Assembly: GCF_025273675.1 (NCBI RefSeq)
Contig: NZ_CP045809.1
Span: 744,001-808,000 of the forward strand
Reading direction: 5' to 3'
DNA: 64,000 nucleotides
DNA from: Gordonia pseudamarae
Lineage (GTDB): Bacteria > Actinomycetota > Actinomycetes > Mycobacteriales > Mycobacteriaceae
The position numbers and the translations under genes were made by a program. The notes under the pieces were generated by a model. That model was not told the DNA's origin. It saw only the letters and a list, made by a program, of their open reading frames with translations, and ran no database searches. Shown here piece after piece: positions 7,942 through 16,316 of the stretch (position 1 is the stretch's first letter; every line of letters starts with the position of its first letter).

Positions 7942-8557
7942 ATGACCCACCGTAATGCTTTCCTGACCGAACGTGGACGCCTGAGTCTGGCTCGGTGTGT
8001 CGTCGAGGATCACTGGCCACTGCGCCGAGCAGCTGAACGGTTCAACTGTTCACCGGCCACAGCGAAGAAGTGGGCTGACCGCTACCGCGAGCGCGGCGCC
8101 GGCGTGCATGTCCGATGTGTCCAGTCGCCCACACCGTTCGCCCCGCCGGCCGGCGCGGCGCCGGGAACGACGAATCATCAAGGTGCGCTTCCTGCGTCGT
8201 TGGGGAGCAGCACGCATTGCTGCGTGGCGGACACCGCGTCCTTGGGTGGGCCCAAAGCCGCCAACGCAAGAAGCAGCAGCGCCCGGGGTATGCCTACCTG
8301 CATCACGCCGTCAGACCACATCGATCACCGCACTTGAAGATCGCGCGATCGACCGTCGAGGCGGTCCTGCGTCGCTACCGGATGCCGCTGCTGCACCACC
8401 TGGACCAGGGCACCGGACTACCCGTGCGCACCCCCAACCACACCGCGACGAGCACGATGCCGCCGGTGACCTGATCCATGTCGATATCAAGAAACTCGGC
8501 CGGATTCCCGATGGCCGGTTCGTGGCGGTCCCGATTTCGGGAATCCGGCGCGGGTGA
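7942..8557 (+). pseudogene. IS481-family transposase remnant, frameshifted and internally rearranged
   Basis: Three reading frames must be joined to recover the transposase. The N-terminal HTH (THRNAFLTERGRLSLARCVV, ATAKKWADRYRERG) runs to about 8105. A frame change leads into SRPHRSPRRPARRRERRIIK and VRFLRRWGAARIA up to about 8225. Next comes a block reading HRVLGWAQSRQRKKQQRPGY, AYLHHAV (8226-8330), then IARSTVEAVLRRYRMPLLHH, and finally DLIHVDIKKLGRIPDG to about 8515. In intact IS481 transposases the HRVLG block follows IPDG, so it has been displaced upstream. Most of the DDE catalytic domain is missing. This cannot be an active element. It separates the plus-strand catabolic operon from the convergent esterase gene. 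Confidence 0.8.
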
Positions 8558-8564
8558 GTCGCCC

Positions 8565-9617
8565 CTACGTGTGGATCGGTCCGGTGATCGGGTGGGCGCG
8601 GAAGAAGTCCCAGATGATCCGGGTCGCGCTGATCGATGAGGTGATCGGTCCGGTGATCGGGGTGAACGCCAGCAGCGGATCTCCGCCCGGCCAATTGTGC
8701 CCGCCACCGTGAATGGTGTACAGCTCGGCAGCGCCGTCTGCGCGGCAAGACCATTGGGTTCGGGTCACATCATGGGTGATCCGGCGTGCCGTCGTCTTCG
8801 AGGAGCAGCCGTTACGCTTGGCCCATGCGGCCGTTTGCGATCGAACGGTTTCCGAACGGGGCATTGTTGTTGGCACGGGGCCGTCACGGAGCTGTTGACC
8901 GATGGTGCGGGGTGACCCGTCGAGCGCGGGAAGCAGCAATCCGTGAGGACCGAGTCCGCCCGAATAGGAAAGTATCTTGTCGCCTGTGCCGTGGAAAGCC
9001 ACCACCGGAACGGGGCGGGACGGATTGCACCACTGAAAGTTCTGGATACCCGATACCGGTGCCGCGGCGGCGAACCGGTCGGCGAGCTGGCAGGCGATCG
9101 ACGATGTGGTGAAGGCTCCCATCGACAGCCCGGTGACGTAGATGCGACGTTTGTCCAGGCACAAGGTCTTCTCGACGTGCGTCAGCAGCGCCGACAGGAA
9201 CGCGATGTCCCGTCCGTTCTCGCCGAAATCCCACTGGGGTGGCAGCACGTGGGTTTCCGGGGTGATGACGGCGAACCCGTGACGTGCCCCGTAGGGGCCC
9301 ATTCCGCTCCAGGCTGCCTGGATAGCACCGGGCTGCAGGTACCCGTGGATATCGAAGACCACTGGCATCGGTGTTCGCTTGGCAAGCGCCGGAACTTCCC
9401 TCAGGTAGTCGCCGGAGCGGCCCGCCGCGGAGAACAGCTGGAGCGACGTCCCGGGTGGTACGGGCGCGGCCTTGCAGCCCATAGAGGGCACCGGAGCCGT
9501 GTCCGTCGGCCCGCCGCGTTGTGGGGCCGCCGAGCCGATGGGGGTGGCGCACAGCAACAGTGCTGCTGCGATCGCGATGGCGACGATGATGGCCCGTGCG
9601 CGGCCCGATCCGAACAT
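8565..9617 (-). CDS. Secreted PHB-depolymerase/feruloyl-esterase-like hydrolase (LpqC type)
   Basis: A 350-residue alpha/beta-hydrolase of the poly(3-hydroxybutyrate) depolymerase/esterase group. It starts with a Sec-type signal peptide (about 1-31: basic MFGSGRAR, a long Ala/Ile/Leu core, ending GSAAPQ). The nucleophile elbow is GLSMG with Ser165, the oxyanion region is DIHGYLQPG, and the catalytic His is probably in IHGGGHNWPGG. AAGGAG precedes the ATG. It follows the Rieske gene on the same strand after 278 bases. It could release an esterified substrate outside the cell for the neighbouring pathway (inference). The C-terminal end is close to the IS remnant but looks complete. Confidence 0.85.
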   Translation of the reverse strand: MFGSGRARAIIVAIAIAAALLLCATPIGSAAPQRGGPTDTAPVPSMGCKAAPVPPGTSLQLFSAAGRSGDYLREVPALAKRTPMPVVFDIHGYLQPGAIQAAWSGMGPYGARHGFAVITPETHVLPPQWDFGENGRDIAFLSALLTHVEKTLCLDKRRIYVTGLSMGAFTTSSIACQLADRFAAAAPVSGIQNFQWCNPSRPVPVVAFHGTGDKILSYSGGLGPHGLLLPALDGSPRTIGQQLRDGPVPTTMPRSETVRSQTAAWAKRNGCSSKTTARRITHDVTRTQWSCRADGAAELYTIHGGGHNWPGGDPLLAFTPITGPITSSISATRIIWDFFRAHPITGPIHT

Positions 9618-9895
9618 CTCGCTCCTTGAGTTCCAGGTCCGGCGGGAATGCGCGCGCCGGTCTCGGGCGACGTGATTCTCCCGGCACCCAAGACCGACAG
9701 CCCGCAGATCCGGTCAGTCGATCATGCTTCCTCCGAAACTAGTAGCACATTCCGGTCCCCGGCCGGGCTCGATGTGTGCCGCTCAGCAGGATATGTCGGC
9801 GCCGGGGGAGCGGAGCCCCGCCCGGCGGGGGTCGTGGCCGTGAGTGCACTCGTGTGTGCTGACCGCCCCGTGATTCTGCCCGAAGCCCAGACCGG

Positions 9896-10951
9896 CTATG
9901 TCACCGCGGCCACTTCGGCTTTTTCTCCGGCCGTCGCCGGCGGGTCGCCGGGACGCCAGTCGGCGTCGACCTCGTAGAACTGGGTTGCCCAGCGGCGCAT
10001 GGCCATATAAGGCTTGGCGTCGATCCGGTCAAGCGGCGGGCGCTCGACGTACTTCTGGTAGCGCCAGATACTCAGATCGTCCCAGACCGTTTGCAGGAAG
10101 CGCTTTTCCACCAGCTTCTGGACTTCCGGTGGTGGTACGTCGGAGGTTTCACCCTCGGGCTTGGGCCACCAGATGGTGTAGAATAGGTCGGACTTGCCCT
10201 GATCGGTGGGTGTGCAGGCGAAGATCAGCCGGTGCTGCTGCACCCCTTCGAACGCGGTGATCGCATACCCCAGGCCGGCGATGTGACTGTGCACGCGCAG
10301 GGACATCGCATCCGGGTCGGGGCTGTTGACATCGGGCCAGCCGGTGAGGAACTGCCACTCGTTGTCCTGGATCTCCCACTTGAGGCAGACCGGGGTGACG
10401 GTGGCGTGATGAACGTAGCGGAAATGCGCACTGTCCGGGGCATTTTCGGCAACGACCTGCGGATGGACGTTCTCGCCCTCGCACTTGACCGAGAACTCCG
10501 GATACGACCGGTAGTACTTGTCGGGGGTGTCGGTGACCTCGGGGAACTTGGTGAAGATGTCCGGCGGCGACCACCGGGGGGCCTCACCGTGCGGGTGATA
10601 CCACATGAACACGACGCCGTGCGATTCGTGAATCGGGTACGAGCGCAGCTTCATCGACTTCATCGTGCGGCCGGGCTCCGACGGCATGTACGCATGCCTG
10701 CCGTCGGGGCCCCAGCGCCAGCCATGGAACGGGCATTCGATGCAATCGCCGACGACCTTGCCGCCGTAGCCGAGATGCGCACCGAGATGCTTGCAGTTGC
10801 CGGTGAGCACGTGAATCTCACCGTTGTCGTCGCGGTAACCGACCAGATCCTCGCCGAAGTAATGCAGCGGCTTGGACTGGCCCTGCTCGAACTCCTGTGA
10901 CCAGCCGATGACGTACCAACCGGTCGCGAACCACGTGAACGGAACTTCCAT
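9896..10951 (-). CDS. Rieske non-haem iron oxygenase, KshA-like
   Basis: A 351-residue oxygenase subunit of a Rieske-type monooxygenase. The [2Fe-2S] ligands are C53-K-H55 and C73-P-F-H76 with the standard 17-residue spacing. The mononuclear iron site reads ENAPDSAHFRYVHH, the family N/D-x-x-D...H...H pattern. It resembles 3-ketosteroid 9-alpha-hydroxylase oxygenase (KshA) and related Rieske enzymes of actinobacterial steroid clusters but is shorter at both ends. It would need a reductase, not in this window. It lies 23 bases downstream of an amidohydrolase gene, with GGAGAAA before the ATG. Hydroxylation of a polycyclic substrate is likely, but true KshA function is not established. Confidence 0.85.
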   Translation of the reverse strand: MEVPFTWFATGWYVIGWSQEFEQGQSKPLHYFGEDLVGYRDDNGEIHVLTGNCKHLGAHLGYGGKVVGDCIECPFHGWRWGPDGRHAYMPSEPGRTMKSMKLRSYPIHESHGVVFMWYHPHGEAPRWSPPDIFTKFPEVTDTPDKYYRSYPEFSVKCEGENVHPQVVAENAPDSAHFRYVHHATVTPVCLKWEIQDNEWQFLTGWPDVNSPDPDAMSLRVHSHIAGLGYAITAFEGVQQHRLIFACTPTDQGKSDLFYTIWWPKPEGETSDVPPPEVQKLVEKRFLQTVWDDLSIWRYQKYVERPPLDRIDAKPYMAMRRWATQFYEVDADWRPGDPPATAGEKAEVAAVT

Positions 10952-10974
10952 GGCTTTCTCCTACTAGTGGGCTG

Positions 10975-12270
10975 TTAGGTCTGCTGCGCGGCAGCGGCCT
11001 GAATCTGCTGCTCCCACGCGGCAAGCTTTTCTTCGGCACTCGACTGATGGTGGCTGAGTGCCTGGATGGAGACGTCGTGGCCCTGGGCCTGGGCACGCAG
11101 CGCTCCGACGGTGCACTGTTCCTTAGGAATGTGCTTGAACGGGTCGAAGTGGTACCACTTCATCGTGTTCTCGAACGTGATCTTGTTGATCTCGTCGTCG
11201 GGAACCTGAGCCTCCTGGAAGACGCTCCAGAGCTCCTCGGGGGCATGGGGCCACATGGAATCCGAATGCGGATAGTCCATCTCCCACGAGATGTTGTCGA
11301 TGCCGATGTCGTGCCGCAGCTTGACGCCGAGCGGGTCGCTGATGAAGCAGGTGAGGAAGTGCTCCTTGAACACCTCGCTGGGCAGCTTGCCGTCGAAGTT
11401 CTGCATCGTCCAGGTGGAGTGCATGTCGAACGTGCGGTCGACGCGCTCGAGGAAGTAGGGGATCCAGCCGGTGCCGCCCTCGGACAGCGCGATCTTGAGG
11501 TCCTTGTACTTCTTGATCGGCGCCGACCACAGCAGGTCGGCGGCGGCGTTGACGATGTTCATCGGCTGCAGCGTGATCATCACGTCCGGCGGCGAGTCGA
11601 CGGCCGGGATCGACAGCTTGCCCGACGAGCCGATATGCACGCACATCACGGTGTCGGTGTCGACGAGTGCCTTCCACACCGGATCCCAGTAGTCCGAGTG
11701 GAAGCTCGGGTAGCCCAGCGCGGCGGGGTTCTCGGTGAAGGTCAGCGAATGCACGCCCTTCTTGGCATTGCGCCGGATCTCCTGTGCGCACAGCTCGGCA
11801 TCCCAGATCACCGGCAGGCCCATCGGGATGAAGCGGCCCGGGTGCTCGCCGCACCACTCGTCGATGTGCCAGTCGTTGTAGGCCTGCACCAGAGCGAGGG
11901 AGAAGTCGGAATCCTCGGTGGCGAACAGGCGGGCGGCGAAACCGGGGAACGACGGGAAGTTCATGCCTGCCAGGACACCGCCGGCATTCATGTCCTTCAC
12001 GCGTTCGGCGGCGTTGTAGCAGCCGGGCCGGATCTCGTCGAGGCCCTCGGGCTCGAGGCCGTACTCCTCCTTGGGGCGGCCGGCGACGGCGTTGAGGGCG
12101 ACGTTGGGGATGATGCGGTCGCGGAACTTCCACATGTCCGCGCCGTTCTCCATATGGATCAGCCGCGGGGCGTCGTCTTTGTACTTGGGGGGCAGGTGAT
12201 TGTCGAACATATCCGGCGGCTCGATGATGTGATCGTCGACGCTCATCAGGATCATGTCGTTCATTTCCAT
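10975..12270 (-). CDS. Amidohydrolase-2 family metal-dependent hydrolase
   Basis: The third Amidohydro_2 protein of the window, 431 residues. Motifs are D12-D-H14 (SVDDHIIEPPDMF), the His in CVHIGSSGKLS, LSEGGTGWIPYF, and the late Asp in EMDYPHSDSMW. The C terminus is Gln/Ala-rich. AAAGGAG sits at a good distance from the ATG at 12270; a second ATG two codons in is possible. It heads a minus-strand operon with the Rieske gene and perhaps the esterase. Two inverted repeats (12291-12319 and 12387-12408) lie between it and the divergent TetR gene, so repression by that TetR is likely. The substrate is unknown. Confidence 0.85.
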   Translation of the reverse strand: MEMNDMILMSVDDHIIEPPDMFDNHLPPKYKDDAPRLIHMENGADMWKFRDRIIPNVALNAVAGRPKEEYGLEPEGLDEIRPGCYNAAERVKDMNAGGVLAGMNFPSFPGFAARLFATEDSDFSLALVQAYNDWHIDEWCGEHPGRFIPMGLPVIWDAELCAQEIRRNAKKGVHSLTFTENPAALGYPSFHSDYWDPVWKALVDTDTVMCVHIGSSGKLSIPAVDSPPDVMITLQPMNIVNAAADLLWSAPIKKYKDLKIALSEGGTGWIPYFLERVDRTFDMHSTWTMQNFDGKLPSEVFKEHFLTCFISDPLGVKLRHDIGIDNISWEMDYPHSDSMWPHAPEELWSVFQEAQVPDDEINKITFENTMKWYHFDPFKHIPKEQCTVGALRAQAQGHDVSIQALSHHQSSAEEKLAAWEQQIQAAAAQQT

Positions 12271-12290
12271 GGCAGAGCTCCTTTCGTTCT

Positions 12291-12319
12291 ACCCATACTG
12301 TAGCGCTTACGATATGGGT
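12291..12319. promoter_or_regulatory. Inverted repeat just upstream of the amidohydrolase start
   Basis: ACCCATA (12291-12297) and TATGGGT (12313-12319) form 7-base arms about a 15-base centre containing AGCGCT. The site begins 20 bases upstream of the amidohydrolase ATG, inside its likely promoter/leader. It could be an operator or a leader hairpin. Confidence 0.5.
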
Positions 12320-12386
12320 TATGGGAGAGATGCCGGTCTTCTGGGGCGGTCTGATTGTCCAGCTGGGCTGATATCGAGCTTGGCAC

Positions 12387-12408
12387 TTCTTGACGGTTGT
12401 GTCAAGAA
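12387..12408. promoter_or_regulatory. 22-bp palindrome, TetR operator candidate
   Basis: TTCTTGAC-GGTTGT-GTCAAGAA is a perfect inverted repeat with 8-base arms and a 6-base centre, the size and symmetry of TetR-family operators. It lies between the divergent amidohydrolase and TetR genes. It does not match KstR (TnnAACnnGTTnnA). The natural candidate to bind it is the TetR encoded at 12502. Confidence 0.7.
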
Positions 12409-12501
12409 ATCGTCGGATATGGCGGACTTGTGCTGTTGACCTTTGACTATTCGACTTGACAGATGTGTCCGGCAGTCCGCCGGGTGTGTAGTCTGGTGGA
12501 C

Positions 12502-13137
12502 GTGACAATCGCCGATGCCGCCGGACATGACCCCGCCCAGGACCTCGTCTCCGGTCCGCGCAGGATGGAGGTGGCCGGCGGCAGCCGCGCCGAGCGGACC
12601 CGGGAGGCCATCCTCGACGCCGCGCGGCGACTGTTCTACGAGCGCGGGTACGCAGGGGTCGCCGTCAACGCGATCACCGAGGCCTGCGGGATCTCGCGAG
12701 CGGGCTTCTACACCTACTTCAAGGACAAGCGCGAGATCTTCGACATCCTGTCCGAGCGTGCCTATCGGGATCTGCGGGACGTGCTCGGACGGTGGAGCGC
12801 ACTGCCCGCGAGGTGCTCGGCCGAGGATATCCGGGGGTTCGTCGGCGAGTACTTCGCGTATATGGACCGGCACGGCGCGTTCGCCATGGCGGGTGCGCAC
12901 TCCGGCCCCGACGACGACGTCTTCCGGGAGGGCTATCGGCGCATGCAGACCCGCGTGTCATGGATGCTCGGCCAGGGCCTGTCGGCGGCGGGCGATCATT
13001 CGCCCGAGGTCGTCGGCAGCGCTGTCTTCGGTCTGCTCGACCGGTCCTGGCACACCGTGCGCGCTCAATCGGTGACGGTCAGCGAGGACGAGATGGTGGA
13101 CCTGCTGACCGACATGATCGTGGGCCTGCGCGGCTGA
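12502..13137 (+). CDS. TetR-family transcriptional regulator
   Basis: A 211-residue TetR-type regulator with HTH SRAERTREAILDAARRLFYE followed by NAITEACGISRAGFYTYFKD, then a C-terminal ligand domain. The GTG at 12502 is preferred: a TAGTCT -10-like element at 12489-12494 would place transcription at about that base, giving a leaderless message. An ATG at 12463 in the same frame would add 13 residues with no ribosome-binding site. It diverges from the amidohydrolase-Rieske genes and is followed by an MFS pump. A perfect 22-bp palindrome in the divergent region suggests control of both directions. Confidence 0.85.
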   Translation: MTIADAAGHDPAQDLVSGPRRMEVAGGSRAERTREAILDAARRLFYERGYAGVAVNAITEACGISRAGFYTYFKDKREIFDILSERAYRDLRDVLGRWSALPARCSAEDIRGFVGEYFAYMDRHGAFAMAGAHSGPDDDVFREGYRRMQTRVSWMLGQGLSAAGDHSPEVVGSAVFGLLDRSWHTVRAQSVTVSEDEMVDLLTDMIVGLRG

Positions 13138-13324
13138 ATCCGCCGTGGCCTCCGGCGTTGCCCGTCGCCGACCGCCGCATTCATAGCGGGTTGCGCTACC
13201 TCGGTTTTCCGTCCGACCTTGTGACCACGGCCTTTCGCCGCCCCCCTTTCGCTGACCGCAGTCAACGAAGTAGCGTGTCTGGAAAGTTGGCCGTCTCCGG
13301 TGCCGACGGCGGAGGAGGCCACCG

Positions 13325-15103
13325 ATGAACAGACTTCGCAGCATGGATCTACGGTCGGCGTGGGTGATCACGGTCGCCTCCGTCGCGGTGTCGATGGTGA
13401 TCGCGGCGATGGCCGGTCTGACCACGGCGCTGCCGGAGATCGCTCTGGTCACCGGCGCCGACTCCGGGCAGATGACCTGGATCATGGACGGCTACACCCT
13501 CGCCCTGGCAGCGTTGCTGCTCCCCGCGGGCGCGCTCGGGGATCGGCTGGGACGCAGAGAGGTCCTGATTGCCGGGCTGGTGATCTTCGGCCTGGCCTCG
13601 CTGGTGGCGATCTGGTGCACCGATCCGGTGGCGATGATCGCCTCGCGTGCGGCGTGCGGCCTAGGTGCCGCGTTGATCATGCCCACCACTTTGTCGTTGA
13701 TCACCACCGGCGTACCGGCCGACAAGCGGGCGCTGGGCATCAGCATCTGGGCGGCGGTGGTCGGTGCCGGTGCGATCTTCGGCATCCTGATCACCGGCGT
13801 ACTGCTGGAGTTCTTCTCCTGGAAGTCGATTTTCATCATGTTCGCCGTGGTGTCGGCGACGATTTTGGTGCTCTCGCTGACGATCGGCACGTCCAAGGAT
13901 CCCGACCCGGGACAGTTTGACGTCATGGGTGCGGCGACCTCGGTGGCGGCGGTGACCATCCTGGTGTTCGGCCTCATCGAGGCCCCGCACCTGGGCTGGA
14001 CGTCGCCGGTGGTGCTGCTGTGTCTGGTCGGCGGAATCGGGCTGGGTATCGCGTTCTACGTGGGCGAGGCGCGCAGCCCGGCGCCGCTGCTTGACGTGAA
14101 TCTGTTCCGCAACAGGGCTTTCGCGGCAGGCTCACTGTCGGTGCTCGTGCAGTTCTTCCTGGCCTTCGGGTTGTTCTTCGTGTTCCTGCAGCAGGTTCAG
14201 CTGATCTTCGGCTACTCGCCGCTCAAGTCCGCCCTCGCGCTGATGCCCATCGTCGTCGGCGTGGCGGGCATCGCGCCGTTCGCCACGATGGCCGTGGCGC
14301 GCTGGCACGCGCTCAAACTCTTCATCGCCGCGGGCATCGGCGCCGGTGGGGTGGGTGTGGTGGCCCTCGGTCTGTTCGACTACTCCGAATACTGGATGCT
14401 GCTCTTCCCGATGATGACCTTCGCCGTCGGGCTGGGGCTGGCCGGAGCACCGTCGACCGCGGCGATCATGACCAACACACCGCAGGACAATCAGGGCGTG
14501 GGGTCGGCTGTCAACGACACCGCCCGTGAGCTCGGCGCCGCGATCGGCATCGCGATCTCGGGCAGCATCATGGCGGCCGGATTCGACGCGCGTATCGGTT
14601 CCACCGCCGACCAGGCCCGAGATCAGATCGACGAACTCGGCAGGCAACTGGCGGCGGGCGGAAACCCGGCCGCCGCGCAGGACGCCGCACAACAGGCCGA
14701 TACCGTCGCCGAGCATGTCCGGCAGTCCCTCGCCGAGGCGCTCGCGGTGGCCGATGCCCTGCGCGACCAGGCGCCCGGGGTGGCCGCGACCATCATCGAC
14801 GGGGCCAAGGATGCCTGGATGGTGCCGATGAGCCACGGCTACATCGTCGTGGGCGTGGTGACCCTGGTGGGAGCGGCGGCATTGGCCTGGCTGACACCGA
14901 GCCGCCTCGAAACCCCGCCCGCCGCGGAGCCGGACTTGGACTTGGACTTGGATACCGACGACTTGGACTTGGATACCGACGACTTGGACTTGGATACCGA
15001 CGACTTGGACTTGGATACCGACGGGGACACCGGCGGCGATGCGGACCTGGATGGTGCGGACGACCATACCCCTGCTACCGTGACCGGAAACACAGGTTCT
15101 TAG
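13325..15103 (+). CDS. MFS transporter, DHA2/EmrB-QacA type, with acidic repeat tail
   Basis: A 592-residue major-facilitator drug:H+ antiporter of the 14-helix DHA2 group. The first helix and loop show SAWVITVASVAVSMVIAAMA and TTALPEIALVTGADSGQMTW, then motif A-like GDRLGRRE. A large soluble loop (about residues 420-485, Ala/Gln-rich) precedes the last helix. The C terminus is unusual: four copies of LDLDTDD encoded by a 21-bp tandem repeat, then more Asp. GGAGGAGG precedes the ATG. It follows a TetR gene on the same strand, so it is probably its target. Substrates may be toxic intermediates, drugs or lipids; none can be named. Confidence 0.88.
   Translation: MNRLRSMDLRSAWVITVASVAVSMVIAAMAGLTTALPEIALVTGADSGQMTWIMDGYTLALAALLLPAGALGDRLGRREVLIAGLVIFGLASLVAIWCTDPVAMIASRAACGLGAALIMPTTLSLITTGVPADKRALGISIWAAVVGAGAIFGILITGVLLEFFSWKSIFIMFAVVSATILVLSLTIGTSKDPDPGQFDVMGAATSVAAVTILVFGLIEAPHLGWTSPVVLLCLVGGIGLGIAFYVGEARSPAPLLDVNLFRNRAFAAGSLSVLVQFFLAFGLFFVFLQQVQLIFGYSPLKSALALMPIVVGVAGIAPFATMAVARWHALKLFIAAGIGAGGVGVVALGLFDYSEYWMLLFPMMTFAVGLGLAGAPSTAAIMTNTPQDNQGVGSAVNDTARELGAAIGIAISGSIMAAGFDARIGSTADQARDQIDELGRQLAAGGNPAAAQDAAQQADTVAEHVRQSLAEALAVADALRDQAPGVAATIIDGAKDAWMVPMSHGYIVVGVVTLVGAAALAWLTPSRLETPPAAEPDLDLDLDTDDLDLDTDDLDLDTDDLDLDTDGDTGGDADLDGADDHTPATVTGNTGS
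14939..15022 (+). repeat. Four tandem 21-bp repeats in the MFS gene
   Basis: Four identical copies (14939-14959, 14960-14980, 14981-15001, 15002-15022), each encoding seven residues rich in Asp and Leu (DLDLDTD). The unit is a multiple of three, so copy-number change would alter tail length without breaking the frame. Confidence 0.95.
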
Positions 15104-15273
15104 TGCGCGTGCGGCGTGTATCGCGACATGTCGGCCACAGAAGGCTACATTAGTCCCATAACACAGATGCTCTTGGCCTCGCCCAAGCCCAGCCCGGCGG
15201 GCCGGAATCCTGCAAGCGTGTGCGGTGAGCCGAGTGTGCCAAGAAACTGTCGGTGCTCAGGAAGTGTGGAGAC

Positions 15274-15414
15274 ATGGCATCACCGGAGATCACGTCAGCG
15301 TCGGGGGAGCAGTTCCAGGCGGTCCGCGCGCGGGTATGGCGGCTGCTGGTGATGCTCGGCGCACTTGTCGGCGTGGTGGTGTGCCTGCTGCTGATCCTGT
15401 CGTCGGCGACCTGA
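15274..15414 (+). CDS. 46-residue single-span membrane protein
   Basis: A small frame that is easy to miss. It starts MASPEITSASGEQFQAVRAR, followed by one hydrophobic helix (about 23-43, LLVMLGALVGVVVCLLLILS) and SSAT. A purine-rich GGAAGTGTGGAGA precedes the ATG. The polar N terminus followed by one membrane span at the very end resembles a tail-anchored small protein. No family is recognised. It lies alone between the MFS gene and a repeat array. Confidence 0.6.
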   Translation: MASPEITSASGEQFQAVRARVWRLLVMLGALVGVVVCLLLILSSAT

Positions 15415-15456
15415 TTCTCTATTCTGAAAGATATTCAGCAACAGTCTGATTCGGTC

Positions 15457-15670
15457 GGCCGGACCGTCGCCGGTCGAGGTGTGGCTTGATGGTCGCTGAT
15501 TGAGATGCGAACCAGACCGCCGCCGATTGAGGCACGGGCTTGATCGATGCCGGTTGAGGTGCGAGCTTGCGAGCCTCGAAACCCGGTGAGACGACATCGT
15601 CCTCTCACCGGGCTCCGGTGGATCACCGCCCGGCGGTTCCGCGTACCTCAACTACGCGCACCTCGATCAG
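15457..15670. repeat. Intergenic repeat array, copy A
   Basis: Several degraded units of the GGTTGAGGTGCGAGC type (near 15474, 15500, 15528 and 15551) lead into a better copy with GAGCCTCGAAACCCGGTGAGA. CCCGGTGAGA (15582-15591) pairs with TCTCACCGGG (15603-15612) as a hairpin. The right side ends in ACCTCAAC/CACCTCGATC-like pieces. Related copies lie at 20077, 22226 and 27495. Confidence 0.8.
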
Positions 15671-15684
15671 CGGCCGCGGGAAGA

Positions 15685-16116
15685 TCAGGCGTTCTTCTCG
15701 ATGGCGTCGCCGACACGGGGGAGTGCGTCGGCGACGTTCTCCTTCGCCTTGCCGCGCAGCAGGTTGTACGCCTTGGCCAGCGGTGCCTTCGCGGATGCGG
15801 CGTGGTGGTCGGTGATGGCCAGCAGCGCCTCGGCGGCGGCATCGGAGTTGGCGGCCAGGTGGTCACCGAACGCGGCCCCGGCCGGACGCGAATCCCAGAA
15901 CGGCGTGAGCGCGCTCACGAACTCCGGGAGCAGCTTGTCGGTGGCGTGCGGAACCAAGCCCGGCTTGAACTTGTTGGCCGTGTTGTAGCCGCCCTTGATC
16001 GCGGTTCCGCTCAGGCCCTTCTTGTCGGCCACCTCGGAGTCGATGACGGCCGCGAGATCGGCGACGACCGCCTCGCGTCGGCCCGGCTCGAGCAGGTGCT
16101 GCAACGAATCACTCAT
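15685..16116 (-). CDS. Conserved actinobacterial protein, DUF6918-like
   Basis: A 143-residue soluble, helix-rich protein: SLQHLLEPGRREAVVADLAA, then KKGLSGTAIKGGYNTANKFK, and a C-terminal ALPRVGDAIEKNA. It resembles a family of uncharacterised mycobacterial and gordonial proteins of the same length (DUF6918, from memory). The start at 16116 follows TAGGGAGAT; the frame is open further upstream but without a ribosome-binding site. It stands alone between a repeat array and the hsd4B-kstD operon. No function can be assigned. Confidence 0.7.
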   Translation of the reverse strand: MSDSLQHLLEPGRREAVVADLAAVIDSEVADKKGLSGTAIKGGYNTANKFKPGLVPHATDKLLPEFVSALTPFWDSRPAGAAFGDHLAANSDAAAEALLAITDHHAASAKAPLAKAYNLLRGKAKENVADALPRVGDAIEKNA

Positions 16117-16316
16117 GATGTATCTCCCTAGCGCGATGGGCCGCCGGTGGTCGCCGCCGGCCTCTGTCGGGCACCCCCGGTCCCACCGCCGAAACGGTCG
16201 GGAACGAGGATGGTTCTGGTTACCGTCGTAGAGAGTACTTGTATGCCACAGTGAGTGTTTCGTGTGGTCCGCCCGAATCGCGCAGCCGGCGAAACTGGTT
16301 CGGAGCAGCCAATTTT

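Noticed and set aside
9806..9836. GC-rich hairpin between the Rieske and esterase genes as a terminator
   Set aside because: Stem-forming C/G runs are present but there is no T-tract, and such runs are common in this base composition; not strong enough to list.
16290..16303. KstR-like core AAC-TG-GTT just after the 3' end of hsd4B
   Set aside because: The flanking T and A of the consensus are missing, and it lies downstream of hsd4B rather than before a promoter.
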